From assembly GCA_937888595.1 (NCBI GenBank), contig CALARK010000001.1, positions 1 through 64,000 on the forward strand: a DNA stretch of 64,000 nt, written 5' to 3'. This DNA is from an uncultured Sterolibacteriaceae bacterium (GTDB lineage Bacteria; Pseudomonadota; Gammaproteobacteria; Burkholderiales; Rhodocyclaceae). The position numbers and the translations under genes are program-made. This document shows positions 8,665 to 17,102 of this stretch, one piece after another (position 1 is the first letter of the stretch; every line of letters starts with the position of its first letter). Below the pieces are notes generated by a model, which saw nothing but the letters and a program-made list of their open reading frames with translations, was not told the origin of the DNA and did not search any database.

Positions 8665-10392
8665 ATGCGCGCCAGCCAGTTCTTCATTGCGACCCTGAAG
8701 GAAGCCCCCTCCGACGCCGAAGTCGTTTCGCACAAGCTGATGACGCGAGCCGGCATGATCCGCAAGCTCGCGGGGGGCATCTACACCTACATGCCGATCG
8801 GCCTGCGGGTCATTCGCAAGATCGAGGCCATCATCCGCGAGGAAATGAATCGTGCCGGCGGCATCGAACTGCTGATGCCGCTGATCCAGCCGGCCGAACT
8901 GTGGCAGGAAACCGGGCGCTGGGACAAGATGGGGCCCGAGATGCTGCGCGTGAAAGATCGGCACGACCGCGACTTCATCATCCAGCCGACATCCGAGGAG
9001 GTCGTCACCGACATCGCACGCGGAGAAATTCACAGCTACCGCCAGTTGCCGAAGAACTTCTATCACATCCAGACGAAATTCCGCGACGAGCGCCGCCCGC
9101 GCTTCGGCGTGATGCGTGGCCGCGAGTTCACCATGAAGGATGCCTACTCATTCGATCGCGACGAAGCCGCTGCCGAAAAAAGCTACCAGGCGATGTACGC
9201 CGCCTACGTCCGCATCTTCGAGCGCCTCGGCCTGAAATTCCGTGCGGTGCGTGCCGACACCGGCGCCATCGGCGGCTCGCTGTCGCATGAGTTCCAGGTG
9301 ATCGCCGACACGGGAGAGGACCTGCTGGTCTATTGCCCCGACTCCGACTACGCCGCCAACATCGAACTGGCCGAGGCGCTGCCTCCGGCCGCCGTCCGGC
9401 CGGCGCCGACTTTTGCCATGGAGAAAGTCGCCACGCCCGACACGATCCGTTGCGAGGACGTCGCGAGGCTGATCGGCCTGCCGCTGGAAGCGACGGTGAA
9501 GTCCATCGTCCTCGCCACTGACACGCCGCTCGGGCCCGAAGTCTGGCTCCTGCTCGTGCGTGGCGACCATGAACTGAACGAGGTCAAGGCCGGCAAGCTG
9601 CCGGGGCTCGACGGCGGTTTCCGTTTCGCCAGCGAGCCGGAAATCATTGAGCACTTCGGTTGCCCCCCCGGCTATCTCGGCCCGCTCAACACGAAGAAGC
9701 CGGTGAAAGTCGTCGCCGACAGGACGGTGGCCAACATGGCTGATTTCGTTTCCGGCGCCAACGAAATCGGTTTCCACGTCAAGGGGCTCAACTGGGGCCG
9801 CGACCTGCCGGAACCGGATCTCGTCGCGGACATCCGCAATGTCGTCGAGGGCGATCCTTCGCCCGACGGCAAGGGAGTGCTCGCCATCCAGCGCGGCATC
9901 GAGGTAGGGCATGTCTTCTTCCTCGGCACCAAATACTCGGCGGCAATGAACTGTACCTACCTCGACGAAGCCGGCAAGCCGCAGCCCATGGTCATGGGCT
10001 GCTACGGCATCGGCGTCACTCGGCTGGTCGGTGCCGCCATCGAGCAGAACCACGATGCGAAGGGGATCATCTGGCCGGATGCGATCGCGCCCTTCACCCT
10101 CGTCATCTGCCCGGTCGGCTGGGGCAAGTCGGAGGCGGTACGCGATACGGCCAACCGCCTGTACACGGAACTCACCGCTGCCGGCATCGATGCCATCCTC
10201 GATGATCGCGACGAGCGCCCGGGCGTGATGTTTGCCGACTGGGAACTGATCGGCGTTCCGCATCGGCTCACGATCGGCGACCGCGGCCTCAAGGACGGCA
10301 TGGTCGAGTATCAGCACCGCAGCGACCCCGAAGCCACCAAGGTCCCGCTCGACGAAATCGTCAGCCTGTTACGCGGCAAGGCATGCGCCTAG
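8665..10392 (+). CDS. proS: prolyl-tRNA synthetase
   Basis: 575-residue bacterial-type (with editing domain) ProRS. Class II motifs are visible: TSEEVVTD and FRDERRPRFGVMRGREFTMKD, and GCYGIGVTR near the end. The start MRASQFF at 8665 is the family start; the open frame extends back to 7936 through the opposite-strand rppH and is not coding there. Residues ~243-250 (AVRPAPTF), at the entry to the inserted editing domain, are encoded by a copy of the 23-bp repeat. Overlaps the next gene by 10 bp. Confidence 0.97.
   Translation: MRASQFFIATLKEAPSDAEVVSHKLMTRAGMIRKLAGGIYTYMPIGLRVIRKIEAIIREEMNRAGGIELLMPLIQPAELWQETGRWDKMGPEMLRVKDRHDRDFIIQPTSEEVVTDIARGEIHSYRQLPKNFYHIQTKFRDERRPRFGVMRGREFTMKDAYSFDRDEAAAEKSYQAMYAAYVRIFERLGLKFRAVRADTGAIGGSLSHEFQVIADTGEDLLVYCPDSDYAANIELAEALPPAAVRPAPTFAMEKVATPDTIRCEDVARLIGLPLEATVKSIVLATDTPLGPEVWLLLVRGDHELNEVKAGKLPGLDGGFRFASEPEIIEHFGCPPGYLGPLNTKKPVKVVADRTVANMADFVSGANEIGFHVKGLNWGRDLPEPDLVADIRNVVEGDPSPDGKGVLAIQRGIEVGHVFFLGTKYSAAMNCTYLDEAGKPQPMVMGCYGIGVTRLVGAAIEQNHDAKGIIWPDAIAPFTLVICPVGWGKSEAVRDTANRLYTELTAAGIDAILDDRDERPGVMFADWELIGVPHRLTIGDRGLKDGMVEYQHRSDPEATKVPLDEIVSLLRGKACA
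9391..9413 (+). repeat. 23-bp dispersed repeat, copy 1 (in proS)
   Basis: 22 of 23 bases match the consensus; only base 8 differs (G for C). It is read in the sense direction as AVRPAPTF in the loop leading into the ProRS editing domain. Confidence 0.85.
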
Positions 10393-10985
10393 GCATTGGC
10401 GTCATCCTCCTGCTCGGCTGCGTGCAGGCCTGGGCAGGTGCGCAGAAATACGAACCTCTCGCCGCCAGCGTACAGGCGGCCTTGCATGCGGCGGTTTCCG
10501 ACCGCGCCGCGCCGGAACCGCGTTTCGAAAGCATCGAGGAAAAAATCGACTGGCTGACGGAAATGTCGCGGCGGCTCGAAAAGCGCATGCCCGATCGCAA
10601 GTTGCGCCTCGACTTCCTCAAGACCGCCCGCTACGAAGCCCAGCGGGCCGGGCTGGATCCGCAACTGGTGCTCGGCCTCATCGAGGTGGAAAGCGGGTTC
10701 CGCAAGCATGCCGTTTCGTCCGCCGGTGCCCGCGGCTACATGCAGGTGATGCCCTTCTGGATCAAGGAAATCGGCCGGCCCGACCAGAACCTGTTCAACC
10801 TGCGCACCAACCTGCGCTACGGCTGCACCATCCTGCGCCACTACCTCGACATCGAGAAGGGCGACCTGTTTCGCGCCCTGGGCCGCTACAACGGCAGCCT
10901 CGGCCGGCCGGAATACCCGAACATGGTGCGCGCCGCATGGGAAAAGCGCTGGCACTGGGGACAGCGCGTCATCCAGGCACGATGA
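10383..10985 (+). CDS. lytic transglycosylase, SLT domain
   Basis: 200-residue periplasmic murein transglycosylase. Signal peptide MRLGIGVILLLGCVQAWAG; the SLT fold follows with catalytic Glu in LIEVESGFRKHAVS, then GARGYMQVMPFW and the end motif ALGRYNGSLGRPEYP. The start overlaps the proS stop by 10 bp, implying cotranslation with proS, the common arrangement in betaproteobacteria. Convergent with ffh; the gap is filled by a 23-bp repeat. Confidence 0.92.
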   Translation: MRLGIGVILLLGCVQAWAGAQKYEPLAASVQAALHAAVSDRAAPEPRFESIEEKIDWLTEMSRRLEKRMPDRKLRLDFLKTARYEAQRAGLDPQLVLGLIEVESGFRKHAVSSAGARGYMQVMPFWIKEIGRPDQNLFNLRTNLRYGCTILRHYLDIEKGDLFRALGRYNGSLGRPEYPNMVRAAWEKRWHWGQRVIQAR

Positions 10986-10987
10986 CG

Positions 10988-11010
10988 GCCGTCCCGCCGG
11001 CGCCGACTTT
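10988..11010 (+). repeat. 23-bp dispersed repeat, copy 2 (perfect, gene junction)
   Basis: Perfect consensus match. It begins 3 bp after the transglycosylase stop (10985), and its last T is the first base of the ffh stop codon read on the other strand, so it takes up essentially the whole convergent gap. Confidence 0.92.
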
Positions 11011-12380
11011 CAGCGCGGCAATCCCGGCAGGCCGCCGCCCATCAGCCCCTTCGCGGCACGCATCATCTTGGCCATGCCACCCTTGGAGAACTGCTTCATC
11101 ATCTTCTGCGTCTGCTCGAACTGGTTGAGCAGACGGTTGACCTCCTGCACCTGCACCCCTGCGCCCATAGCGATGCGGCGCTTGCGGCTGGCCTTGATCA
11201 GTTCGGGCTTGCTGCGCTCACCGGGCGTCATCGAGTTGATGATGCCTTCGATACGGCGAATCGCCTTGTCTTCCACCTGCCCACCCGCCTGCTGGGCCAT
11301 CTGGGCGAACTGTGCCGGCATCTTTTCGAGCAAAGCGCCCATCCCGCCCATCTTGCGCATCTGGCCGATCTGCTCCTTGAAGTCGTTGAGATCGAAGCCC
11401 TTGCCGGATTTCATCTTCTTGACGAATTCCTGCGCCTTGTCGTGATCAACGCCGCGTTGCGCCTCCTCGACCAGGCCCAGGATGTCACCCATGCCGAGGA
11501 TGCGGCTGGCCATGCGCTCGGGGTGGAATTCCTCGATGCCGGTCAGCTTCTCGCCGACGCCGGCGAACTTCAGCGGCTTGCCCGTGACATGCCGCACGGA
11601 CAGCGCCGCGCCGCCGCGCGCATCGCCATCGAGCTTGGTGAGGATCACGCCGGTCAGCGGCAGGGCCTCGTTGAAGGCTTTCGCCGTATTCACGGCATCC
11701 TGGCCCAGCATCGCGTCGACGACGAACAGCGTCTCGATCGGCTTGAGCTGCGCATGCAGTTCGCGGATCTCGGCCATCATGGCTTCGTCGATCGCCAGCC
11801 GGCCGGCGGTATCGACGAACAGCACGTCATGGAAGTGCCGTTTCGCATGATCCAGTGCCGCAGCCGCGATCTCGGCGGGTTTCTGGCCGGCGGCGGAGGG
11901 GAAAAAGTCGATCCCCGCCTGCGCCGCCACGGTTTTCAGCTGCTCGATGGCGGCCGGCCGATAGACGTCGCAACTGACTGCCAGGACCTTCTTCTTGTGG
12001 CGCTCCTTCAGCCACTTGCCCAGTTTGGCCGTCGTCGTGGTCTTGCCGGCACCCTGCAGGCCCGACATCAGGATGATGGCCGGCGGCTGCGTGGCGAGAT
12101 TGAGTTCGGCCTTCGCACCGCCCATCAGCTCGGTCAATTCGCGATGCACCACCCCGACCAGCGCCTGGCCGGGGGTCAGCGAGCCGATGACCTCCTGCCC
12201 GACCGCCTTTTCCTTCACCCGGGCGATGAAGTCCTTGACCACCGGCAGCGCGACATCGGCCTCGAGCAGGGCCATCCGCACCTCGCGAAGCATGTCGGCG
12301 ATGTTTTCCTCGGACAGGCGGGCCTGTCCGCGCAGGGTCTTGACGACCTTGGCGAGCTTGGTGGTCAGGTTGTCGAGCAT
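11010..12380 (-). CDS. ffh: signal recognition particle GTPase Ffh
   Basis: Protein part of SRP; targets nascent membrane proteins to FtsY/SecYEG. 456 residues from MLDNLTTKLAK. N domain, then GTPase motifs GLQGAGKTTTTAKLG (G1), DTAGRLAID (G3), TKLDGDARGG (G4 region), and a methionine-rich M domain ending GMAKMMRAAKGLMGGG. The ORF has a longer in-frame start (12431), but the ATG at 12380 gives the conserved N-terminus. Divergent from the CcsA-like gene, a typical ffh neighbour. Confidence 0.97.
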   Translation of the reverse strand: MLDNLTTKLAKVVKTLRGQARLSEENIADMLREVRMALLEADVALPVVKDFIARVKEKAVGQEVIGSLTPGQALVGVVHRELTELMGGAKAELNLATQPPAIILMSGLQGAGKTTTTAKLGKWLKERHKKKVLAVSCDVYRPAAIEQLKTVAAQAGIDFFPSAAGQKPAEIAAAALDHAKRHFHDVLFVDTAGRLAIDEAMMAEIRELHAQLKPIETLFVVDAMLGQDAVNTAKAFNEALPLTGVILTKLDGDARGGAALSVRHVTGKPLKFAGVGEKLTGIEEFHPERMASRILGMGDILGLVEEAQRGVDHDKAQEFVKKMKSGKGFDLNDFKEQIGQMRKMGGMGALLEKMPAQFAQMAQQAGGQVEDKAIRRIEGIINSMTPGERSKPELIKASRKRRIAMGAGVQVQEVNRLLNQFEQTQKMMKQFSKGGMAKMMRAAKGLMGGGLPGLPR

Positions 12381-12454
12381 GGGATCACGAAAGGAAGTCA
12401 AGCAGTCCGGCAGACGCAAAGGCCCGGACAAGGCTTGGTGTAGACTCCAAAAAT

Positions 12455-13303
12455 ATGCAAGCGATTCTACTGCATCCCTCGTGGCTGCACCTTCCGGCTG
12501 CTGCCCTCTACGTCGGCCTGGCCGGCCACTTCTGGCGTACGCGCTGGCGCGGCGCCGTCCTCGACCAACCGGTCGCCGGCCTGGCTGTCTGGGAGCGCGC
12601 CTGGCTGGCCATCGCGCTGCTCCTGCATGGCGCCACCGTGGGGCTGGAGCTCTTTCCTCCCGGCAGCGAGGGCATGCGCTTCGGTTTCTCCGTCGCCTTG
12701 TCGATGATGACCTGGCTGGCCGTCGCGCTGTACTGGATCGAAAGCTTCTACGCCCGCATGGAAGGCCTGCAGATGCTCGGCCTGCCGCTGGCGGCTGTCT
12801 GCAGCCTGTTGCCGTGGTTCCTGCCAGGACAGCACATCGTCGCGAACACCGGTTCGCTCGTATTCCGACTGCATTTCCTGATGGCCATGCTGGCCTACAG
12901 CCTGTTCACACTCTCGGCGCTGCATGCCATCCTGATGGCCGCAACGGAGCAACGCCTCCATCGCGGCCGCCTGACGCCCCTGTTCGCCGGCCTGCCACCG
13001 CTGCTGACGATGGAGGCGCTGCTGTTCCGTCTCATCAACATCGCCTTCGTCCTGCTCACCCTCACCCTGGCGTCGGGCGTGCTGTTTTCCGAACAGATCT
13101 TCGGCAAAGCCCTGCCACTGAACCACAAGACCGTCTTCGCCCTGCTGTCATGGCTGATGTTCGGTGCATTGCTGGTCGGGCGGCATCGCTACGGCTGGCG
13201 TGGCCGCACCGCCCTGCGCTGGACCCTGGCGGGCTTCGCGGTCCTGCTGCTGGCTTATGTCGGCAGCCGCTTCGTCCTCGAAGTCGTCCTCGGACGCCCC
13301 TGA
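12455..13303 (+). CDS. CcsA/CcmC-like inner membrane protein (YpjD type)
   Basis: 282-residue polytopic protein with about eight hydrophobic segments, belonging to the cytochrome c assembly (CcsA/ResC-like) family often found beside ffh and the CorC-type gene. Family members carry haem-ligating histidines and a tryptophan-rich segment, but the gammaproteobacterial YpjD/CorB-neighbour type has no proven role in cytochrome maturation. A TAGACT hexamer ends 8 bp before the ATG and no ribosome-binding site is visible, so a near-leaderless mRNA is possible. The next gene starts 1 bp after the stop. Confidence 0.82.
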   Translation: MQAILLHPSWLHLPAAALYVGLAGHFWRTRWRGAVLDQPVAGLAVWERAWLAIALLLHGATVGLELFPPGSEGMRFGFSVALSMMTWLAVALYWIESFYARMEGLQMLGLPLAAVCSLLPWFLPGQHIVANTGSLVFRLHFLMAMLAYSLFTLSALHAILMAATEQRLHRGRLTPLFAGLPPLLTMEALLFRLINIAFVLLTLTLASGVLFSEQIFGKALPLNHKTVFALLSWLMFGALLVGRHRYGWRGRTALRWTLAGFAVLLLAYVGSRFVLEVVLGRP

Positions 13304-13304
13304 T

Positions 13305-14567
13305 TTGGAAGATATCCCCCTAGGCGCATTGCTCGCCGCACTGATCATCCTGCTCGTCCTCTCGGCTTTCTTCTCGATGTCCGAGACCAGCATGATGGCC
13401 GCCAACCGCTACCGCCTGCGCCATCGCGCCGGCCAGGGCGACCGTGGAGCACGGCTGGCGCTGTCGTTGCTGGAGGCCACCGATCGCCTGCTGGGCGTGA
13501 TCCTGCTCGGCAACAACCTCGTGAATGCCGGTGCCGCCACGCTGGTCAGCGTGATCACCATTCACCTGGTCGGCCAGGAAGAATGGGCCCTCGGCCTGGC
13601 GACGCTGTTCACCACCTTCGTCATCCTGATCTGCTCCGAAATCACGCCCAAGGTCATCGCCGCCACCTATGCCGACCGTATCACCCCGGTGCTGGCCTAC
13701 CTGCTCTGGCCCCTGCTGCGCCTCTTCCACCCGATCGTCTGGTTCGTCAATCTGTTTTCGCGCGGCCTGCTGGGCCTGCTGGGAATCAAACCCAGGGGCA
13801 TGGCCGAGGCGCCTCACCTGACAGCCGACGAGCTGCGTTCCGTCGTCCTCGAGTCAGGCCAGTTCATCCCCTCCGAACACCGCGCGATTCTGGTGAACAT
13901 CTTCGATCTGGAGCACATCACCGTGGAGGACATCATGACTCCCCGCGGTGAAATCGAAAGCATCGACATCGCCGCGCCGATTCGGGAAATATCGGACAAG
14001 CTGGCAACCAGTTTCCACACGCGGCTGCCGGTTTACGAAGGCGAGCCGGGCAACGTCATCGGAGTCGTCCACTTGCGCCGCCTGCTGGGAGGTGCACTGG
14101 CGAGCGAGCTCGACATTGGGCTGCTGAAGGAAAACCTCTCCGAACCTTATTTCATCCCGGCGGAAACTCCGGCCTATGCCCAGTTGCGCTTCTTCCGCGA
14201 AAACCGCCAGCGCCTCGGCCTCGTCGTCGACGAATACGGCGAACTGCTGGGCTTGGTCACGATCGAGGACATCGTTGAAGAAATCGTCGGTAAATTCACG
14301 ACCGGCATGCCCGGCAGCACGGCCGCTTTTGCCTGGAGCGATGAGGGGTTCGCGCTGATCGACGGCGGCTACAGCCTGCGTGAAATCAACCGCCTGCTGT
14401 CCCTCGACCTGCCGATCGATGGGCCCAAGACGCTCAATGGCCTGATCATCGAGCATCTCCAGGACATCCCCGAAATCGGGGTCGGCCTGCGCATCAACGG
14501 CATCGCCATGGAAATCGTCCAAACCGAAAACCGGCGCATCAAGGTCGTGAAGATCTATCGTCCCTAG
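13305..14567 (+). CDS. CNNM/CBS-domain transporter-associated protein (CorC/HlyC family)
   Basis: About 420 residues. Predicted TTG start at 13305 (reads LEDIPLGALLAAL), directly after the upstream stop; longer in-frame starts lie inside the upstream gene. Order: DUF21/CNNM membrane domain with four helices (about 1-190), a CBS pair (about 205-330, with DIMTPRGEI and IEDIVEEIVG), and a C-terminal CorC_HlyC FAD-like domain (about 340-420). Members of this family are linked to Mg/Co ion homeostasis; a haemolysin role is not supported. Not adjacent to pilB as might be expected; pilC follows. Confidence 0.9.
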   Translation: MEDIPLGALLAALIILLVLSAFFSMSETSMMAANRYRLRHRAGQGDRGARLALSLLEATDRLLGVILLGNNLVNAGAATLVSVITIHLVGQEEWALGLATLFTTFVILICSEITPKVIAATYADRITPVLAYLLWPLLRLFHPIVWFVNLFSRGLLGLLGIKPRGMAEAPHLTADELRSVVLESGQFIPSEHRAILVNIFDLEHITVEDIMTPRGEIESIDIAAPIREISDKLATSFHTRLPVYEGEPGNVIGVVHLRRLLGGALASELDIGLLKENLSEPYFIPAETPAYAQLRFFRENRQRLGLVVDEYGELLGLVTIEDIVEEIVGKFTTGMPGSTAAFAWSDEGFALIDGGYSLREINRLLSLDLPIDGPKTLNGLIIEHLQDIPEIGVGLRINGIAMEIVQTENRRIKVVKIYRP

Positions 14568-14611
14568 TCTTCCAAGCGCCAATTCCCCGGGAAAACCCGA
14601 AATATTCCGCC

Positions 14612-14640
14612 TTTACAAGGCCCGGCGGGCGAGGCATTAT
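14612..14640 (+). promoter_or_regulatory. putative sigma70 promoter of pilC-pilD
   Basis: TTTACA at 14612-14617, a 17-bp spacer and CATTAT at 14635-14640, 29 bp before the pilC ATG, with an AGGAG-type ribosome-binding site between (CGAGGAGCAG). It suggests pilC is transcribed on its own here rather than from a pilB promoter. Confidence 0.5.
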
Positions 14641-14669
14641 CACTCTGCATAACGGCTCGAGGAGCAGGC

Positions 14670-15884
14670 ATGGCATCCCCCAAGAAAGACGACTCCCAGG
14701 CGGTATTCACGTGGGAAGGCAAGGACAAGAGCGGCAAGATCGTTCGCGGCGAATTGCGTGCCGCAACGGAAACCGTCGTCCGTACCACCCTGCGACGCCA
14801 GGGCATTCTCGTCACCAAGGCCAAAAAGCAGAGCTTCAGGAAAGGGGGGAAGGTCACCGACAAGGACGTAACCTTGTTCACGCGCCAGATGGCGACCATG
14901 ATGAAGTCCGGCGTGCCGCTCCTGCAAGCCTTCGACATCGTCGGCAAGGGGGCCTCCAATGCCGCTGTCGGCAAACTGCTGACGGACATCAAGACCGATG
15001 TCGAGACGGGCTCAGCGCTGAACCAGGCCTTCCGCAAATACCCGCTGTACTTCGACCAGCTCTATTGCAACCTCGTCGAAGCCGGCGAGCAGGCGGGCAT
15101 CCTCGACCAGTTGCTCGATCGACTGGCCACCTACAAGGAAAAGACCCAGGCGATCATCTCGAAGATCAAGAGCGCCCTCTTTTACCCGGTTTCGGTATTG
15201 GTGGTCGCCTTCGTCGTCATGGCCGTCATCATGATTTTCGTCGTGCCTTCATTCAAGAAGGTCTTCACCAACTTCGGTGCCGACTTGCCGGGGCCCACCT
15301 TGGTTGTCATCGGCATCTCGGATTATTTCGTCGCCAACTGGTATCTGATCTTCGGCATCATCGGTGGCGGCCTCTATGCATTCTTTTATACGTGGAAGCG
15401 CTCCGAAAAAATGCAGATACTCATGGATCGGCTCGCCCTGCGTTTGCCGATCTTCGGCGAGGTCATCCGCAAGGCGACCATCGCCCGCTGGACCCGCACC
15501 CTGTCCACCATGTTCGCTGCCGGCGTGCCGCTGGTCGAGGCGCTCGATTCGGTCGGCGGCGCCTCCGGCAACTACATCTACCGGCAGGCAACCAAGCAGA
15601 TCAAGGCCGAGATCAGTACCGGTTCGAGCCTGACGGTCGCCATGCAGAACGCGAACGTCTTCCCCAACATGGTGATCCAGATGATCGCCATCGGCGAGGA
15701 ATCCGGCCAGCTCGACGCGATGAGCGGCAAGGTGGCGGATTTCTACGAAGCCGAAGTGGATGATGCGGTCGAATCCCTATCCAGCCTCATGGAGCCGATG
15801 ATCATGGTCGTGCTCGGTACATTGATCGGCGGCATCATCGTCGCGATGTACCTGCCGATCTTCAAGCTCGGCGCCGTCGTTTAA
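14670..15884 (+). CDS. pilC: type IV pilus inner membrane protein PilC
   Basis: Platform protein of the type IV pilus, coupling the cytoplasmic ATPases to pilin assembly. 404 residues, two T2SSF domains (FTRQMATMMKSGVPLLQAF near 70-88 and WTRTLSTMFAAGVPLVEAL near 272-290), three transmembrane segments. Followed by pilD after 7 bp. pilB, normally the gene before it, is absent; the upstream gene is the CorC-type protein. Confidence 0.95.
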   Translation: MASPKKDDSQAVFTWEGKDKSGKIVRGELRAATETVVRTTLRRQGILVTKAKKQSFRKGGKVTDKDVTLFTRQMATMMKSGVPLLQAFDIVGKGASNAAVGKLLTDIKTDVETGSALNQAFRKYPLYFDQLYCNLVEAGEQAGILDQLLDRLATYKEKTQAIISKIKSALFYPVSVLVVAFVVMAVIMIFVVPSFKKVFTNFGADLPGPTLVVIGISDYFVANWYLIFGIIGGGLYAFFYTWKRSEKMQILMDRLALRLPIFGEVIRKATIARWTRTLSTMFAAGVPLVEALDSVGGASGNYIYRQATKQIKAEISTGSSLTVAMQNANVFPNMVIQMIAIGEESGQLDAMSGKVADFYEAEVDDAVESLSSLMEPMIMVVLGTLIGGIIVAMYLPIFKLGAVV

Positions 15885-15891
15885 CCTGGTC

Positions 15892-16737
15892 ATGGTCAGC
15901 CTCGATCCCATGGCGCTGGCTGCAGCCAGCGCACTGTTCGGCCTGCTCATCGGCAGCTTCCTGAATGTCGTCATTCATCGCCTGCCGATCATGATGGAAC
16001 GGGATTGGCGTGCTCAATGCGCCGAACTGGCGGGGAGCGAGCCCCCAGCCACGGAACCGCTGTCGCTGATCGCACCCCGGTCGCGCTGCCCGCAGTGCGG
16101 ACGGCAGATTCGTGCGCTGGAGAACATTCCCATCCTCAGCTACCTGCTGCTGCGCGGTCGTTGCCCGGGCTGCCGTCAGGACATCAGTCTGCGCTACCCG
16201 CTGGTCGAAGCCCTTACCGGCGTGCTGTTCGGCTACGTCGGCTGGCATTACGGGCTGTCGCTTGCCGGTGCCGGCGCCCTGCTGTTCGTGGCGGCGATGA
16301 TCGCCCTCACGTTCATCGACTTCGATACCCAGCTCCTGCCCGACGACATCACCCTCCCGCTGCTCTGGGCCGGATTGCTGTTCAACCTGGCGGGGGCCTT
16401 CGCGACCCTGCCGAATGCCGTCATCGGTGCGGCGGCTGGCTATCTCGTCCTCTGGTCGGTCTATTGGCTGTTCAAACTGGCCACCGGCAAGGAAGGCATG
16501 GGCTACGGCGACTTCAAGCTGCTCGCCGCCATCGGTGCCTGGCTGGGCTGGGAACTGCTCCCGATGGTCATCCTGCTCTCGTCGTTCGTGGGCGCGCTCG
16601 TCGGCATCGCCCTGATCGTGTTGGCTCGCCATGGCCGCAACGTCCCCATTCCCTTCGGGCCCTACCTGGCTGCCGCCGGGCTCATCGCCCTGTTCTGGGG
16701 GCCCCAGCTGAACCGGAGCCTCCTCGGGCTGGGCTGA
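15892..16737 (+). CDS. pilD: prepilin peptidase / N-methyltransferase PilD
   Basis: Cleaves and N-methylates type IV prepilins and pseudopilins. 281 residues. N-terminal methyltransferase domain with two CxxC pairs (SRCPQCGRQ and GRCPGCRQD) and the peptidase aspartates in FIDFDTQLLPD and GMGYGDFKLLA (GxGD). The enzyme would also process the MSHA pilins whose assembly genes are at 36-43 kb. coaE, often next, is missing. Confidence 0.95.
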   Translation: MVSLDPMALAAASALFGLLIGSFLNVVIHRLPIMMERDWRAQCAELAGSEPPATEPLSLIAPRSRCPQCGRQIRALENIPILSYLLLRGRCPGCRQDISLRYPLVEALTGVLFGYVGWHYGLSLAGAGALLFVAAMIALTFIDFDTQLLPDDITLPLLWAGLLFNLAGAFATLPNAVIGAAAGYLVLWSVYWLFKLATGKEGMGYGDFKLLAAIGAWLGWELLPMVILLSSFVGALVGIALIVLARHGRNVPIPFGPYLAAAGLIALFWGPQLNRSLLGLG

Positions 16738-16831
16738 GCTTGAATTCCATGCGGCCGGCACCGATTTACGGCGGCACCGGTGCCCGGCACCCAAGCGCTT
16801 ATATAATTTGTGGAATTTCCCGGAGAAAATC

Positions 16832-17098
16832 ATGCCGATCTACGCGTATCGATGCAGCCAGTGCGGTTTCGAGAAGGACGTCCTGCAGAAGATGTCCGAC
16901 TCCCCGTTGACCCTGTGTCCGGAATGCAATACCGAAAACTTCAGCAAGCAGCTCACCGCCGCCGGCTTCCAGTTGAAGGGCAGCGGCTGGTATCAAACCG
17001 ACTTCAAGGGCGGAACAAAATCGACGCCCAAGGCCCCCACATCCGATAGTCCGCCGCCCTGCCAGGGTGGCACGGGTGCCTGCCCCTCCTGCAACTGA
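16832..17098 (+). CDS. FmdB family zinc ribbon protein
   Basis: 88-residue putative regulatory protein starting MPIYAYRCSQCGFEKD; CxxC pairs C9/C12 and CPEC form a zinc ribbon in the first ~40 residues. The C-terminus adds a Ser/Pro-rich stretch and a further CQGGTGACPSC cluster. A TATAAT hexamer at 16802-16807 is a likely -10 element; the ORF can be read from 16808 but the family start is MPIYAY. The FmdB-DUF502-aspS order is conserved in betaproteobacteria; function unknown. Confidence 0.88.
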   Translation: MPIYAYRCSQCGFEKDVLQKMSDSPLTLCPECNTENFSKQLTAAGFQLKGSGWYQTDFKGGTKSTPKAPTSDSPPPCQGGTGACPSCN

Positions 17099-17102
17099 TT
17101 TC

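Noticed and set aside
9148..10317. Long open frame (389 codons) opposite proS, and similar ones opposite aspS, ffh, mcm and feoB
   Set aside because: They mirror the codon pattern of well-identified genes in high-GC DNA and show no recognisable domain.
16751..16768. GCCGGCACCGATTT between pilD and the FmdB gene, similar to the 3' half of the repeat
   Set aside because: One base is missing in the end part and the 5' half does not match.
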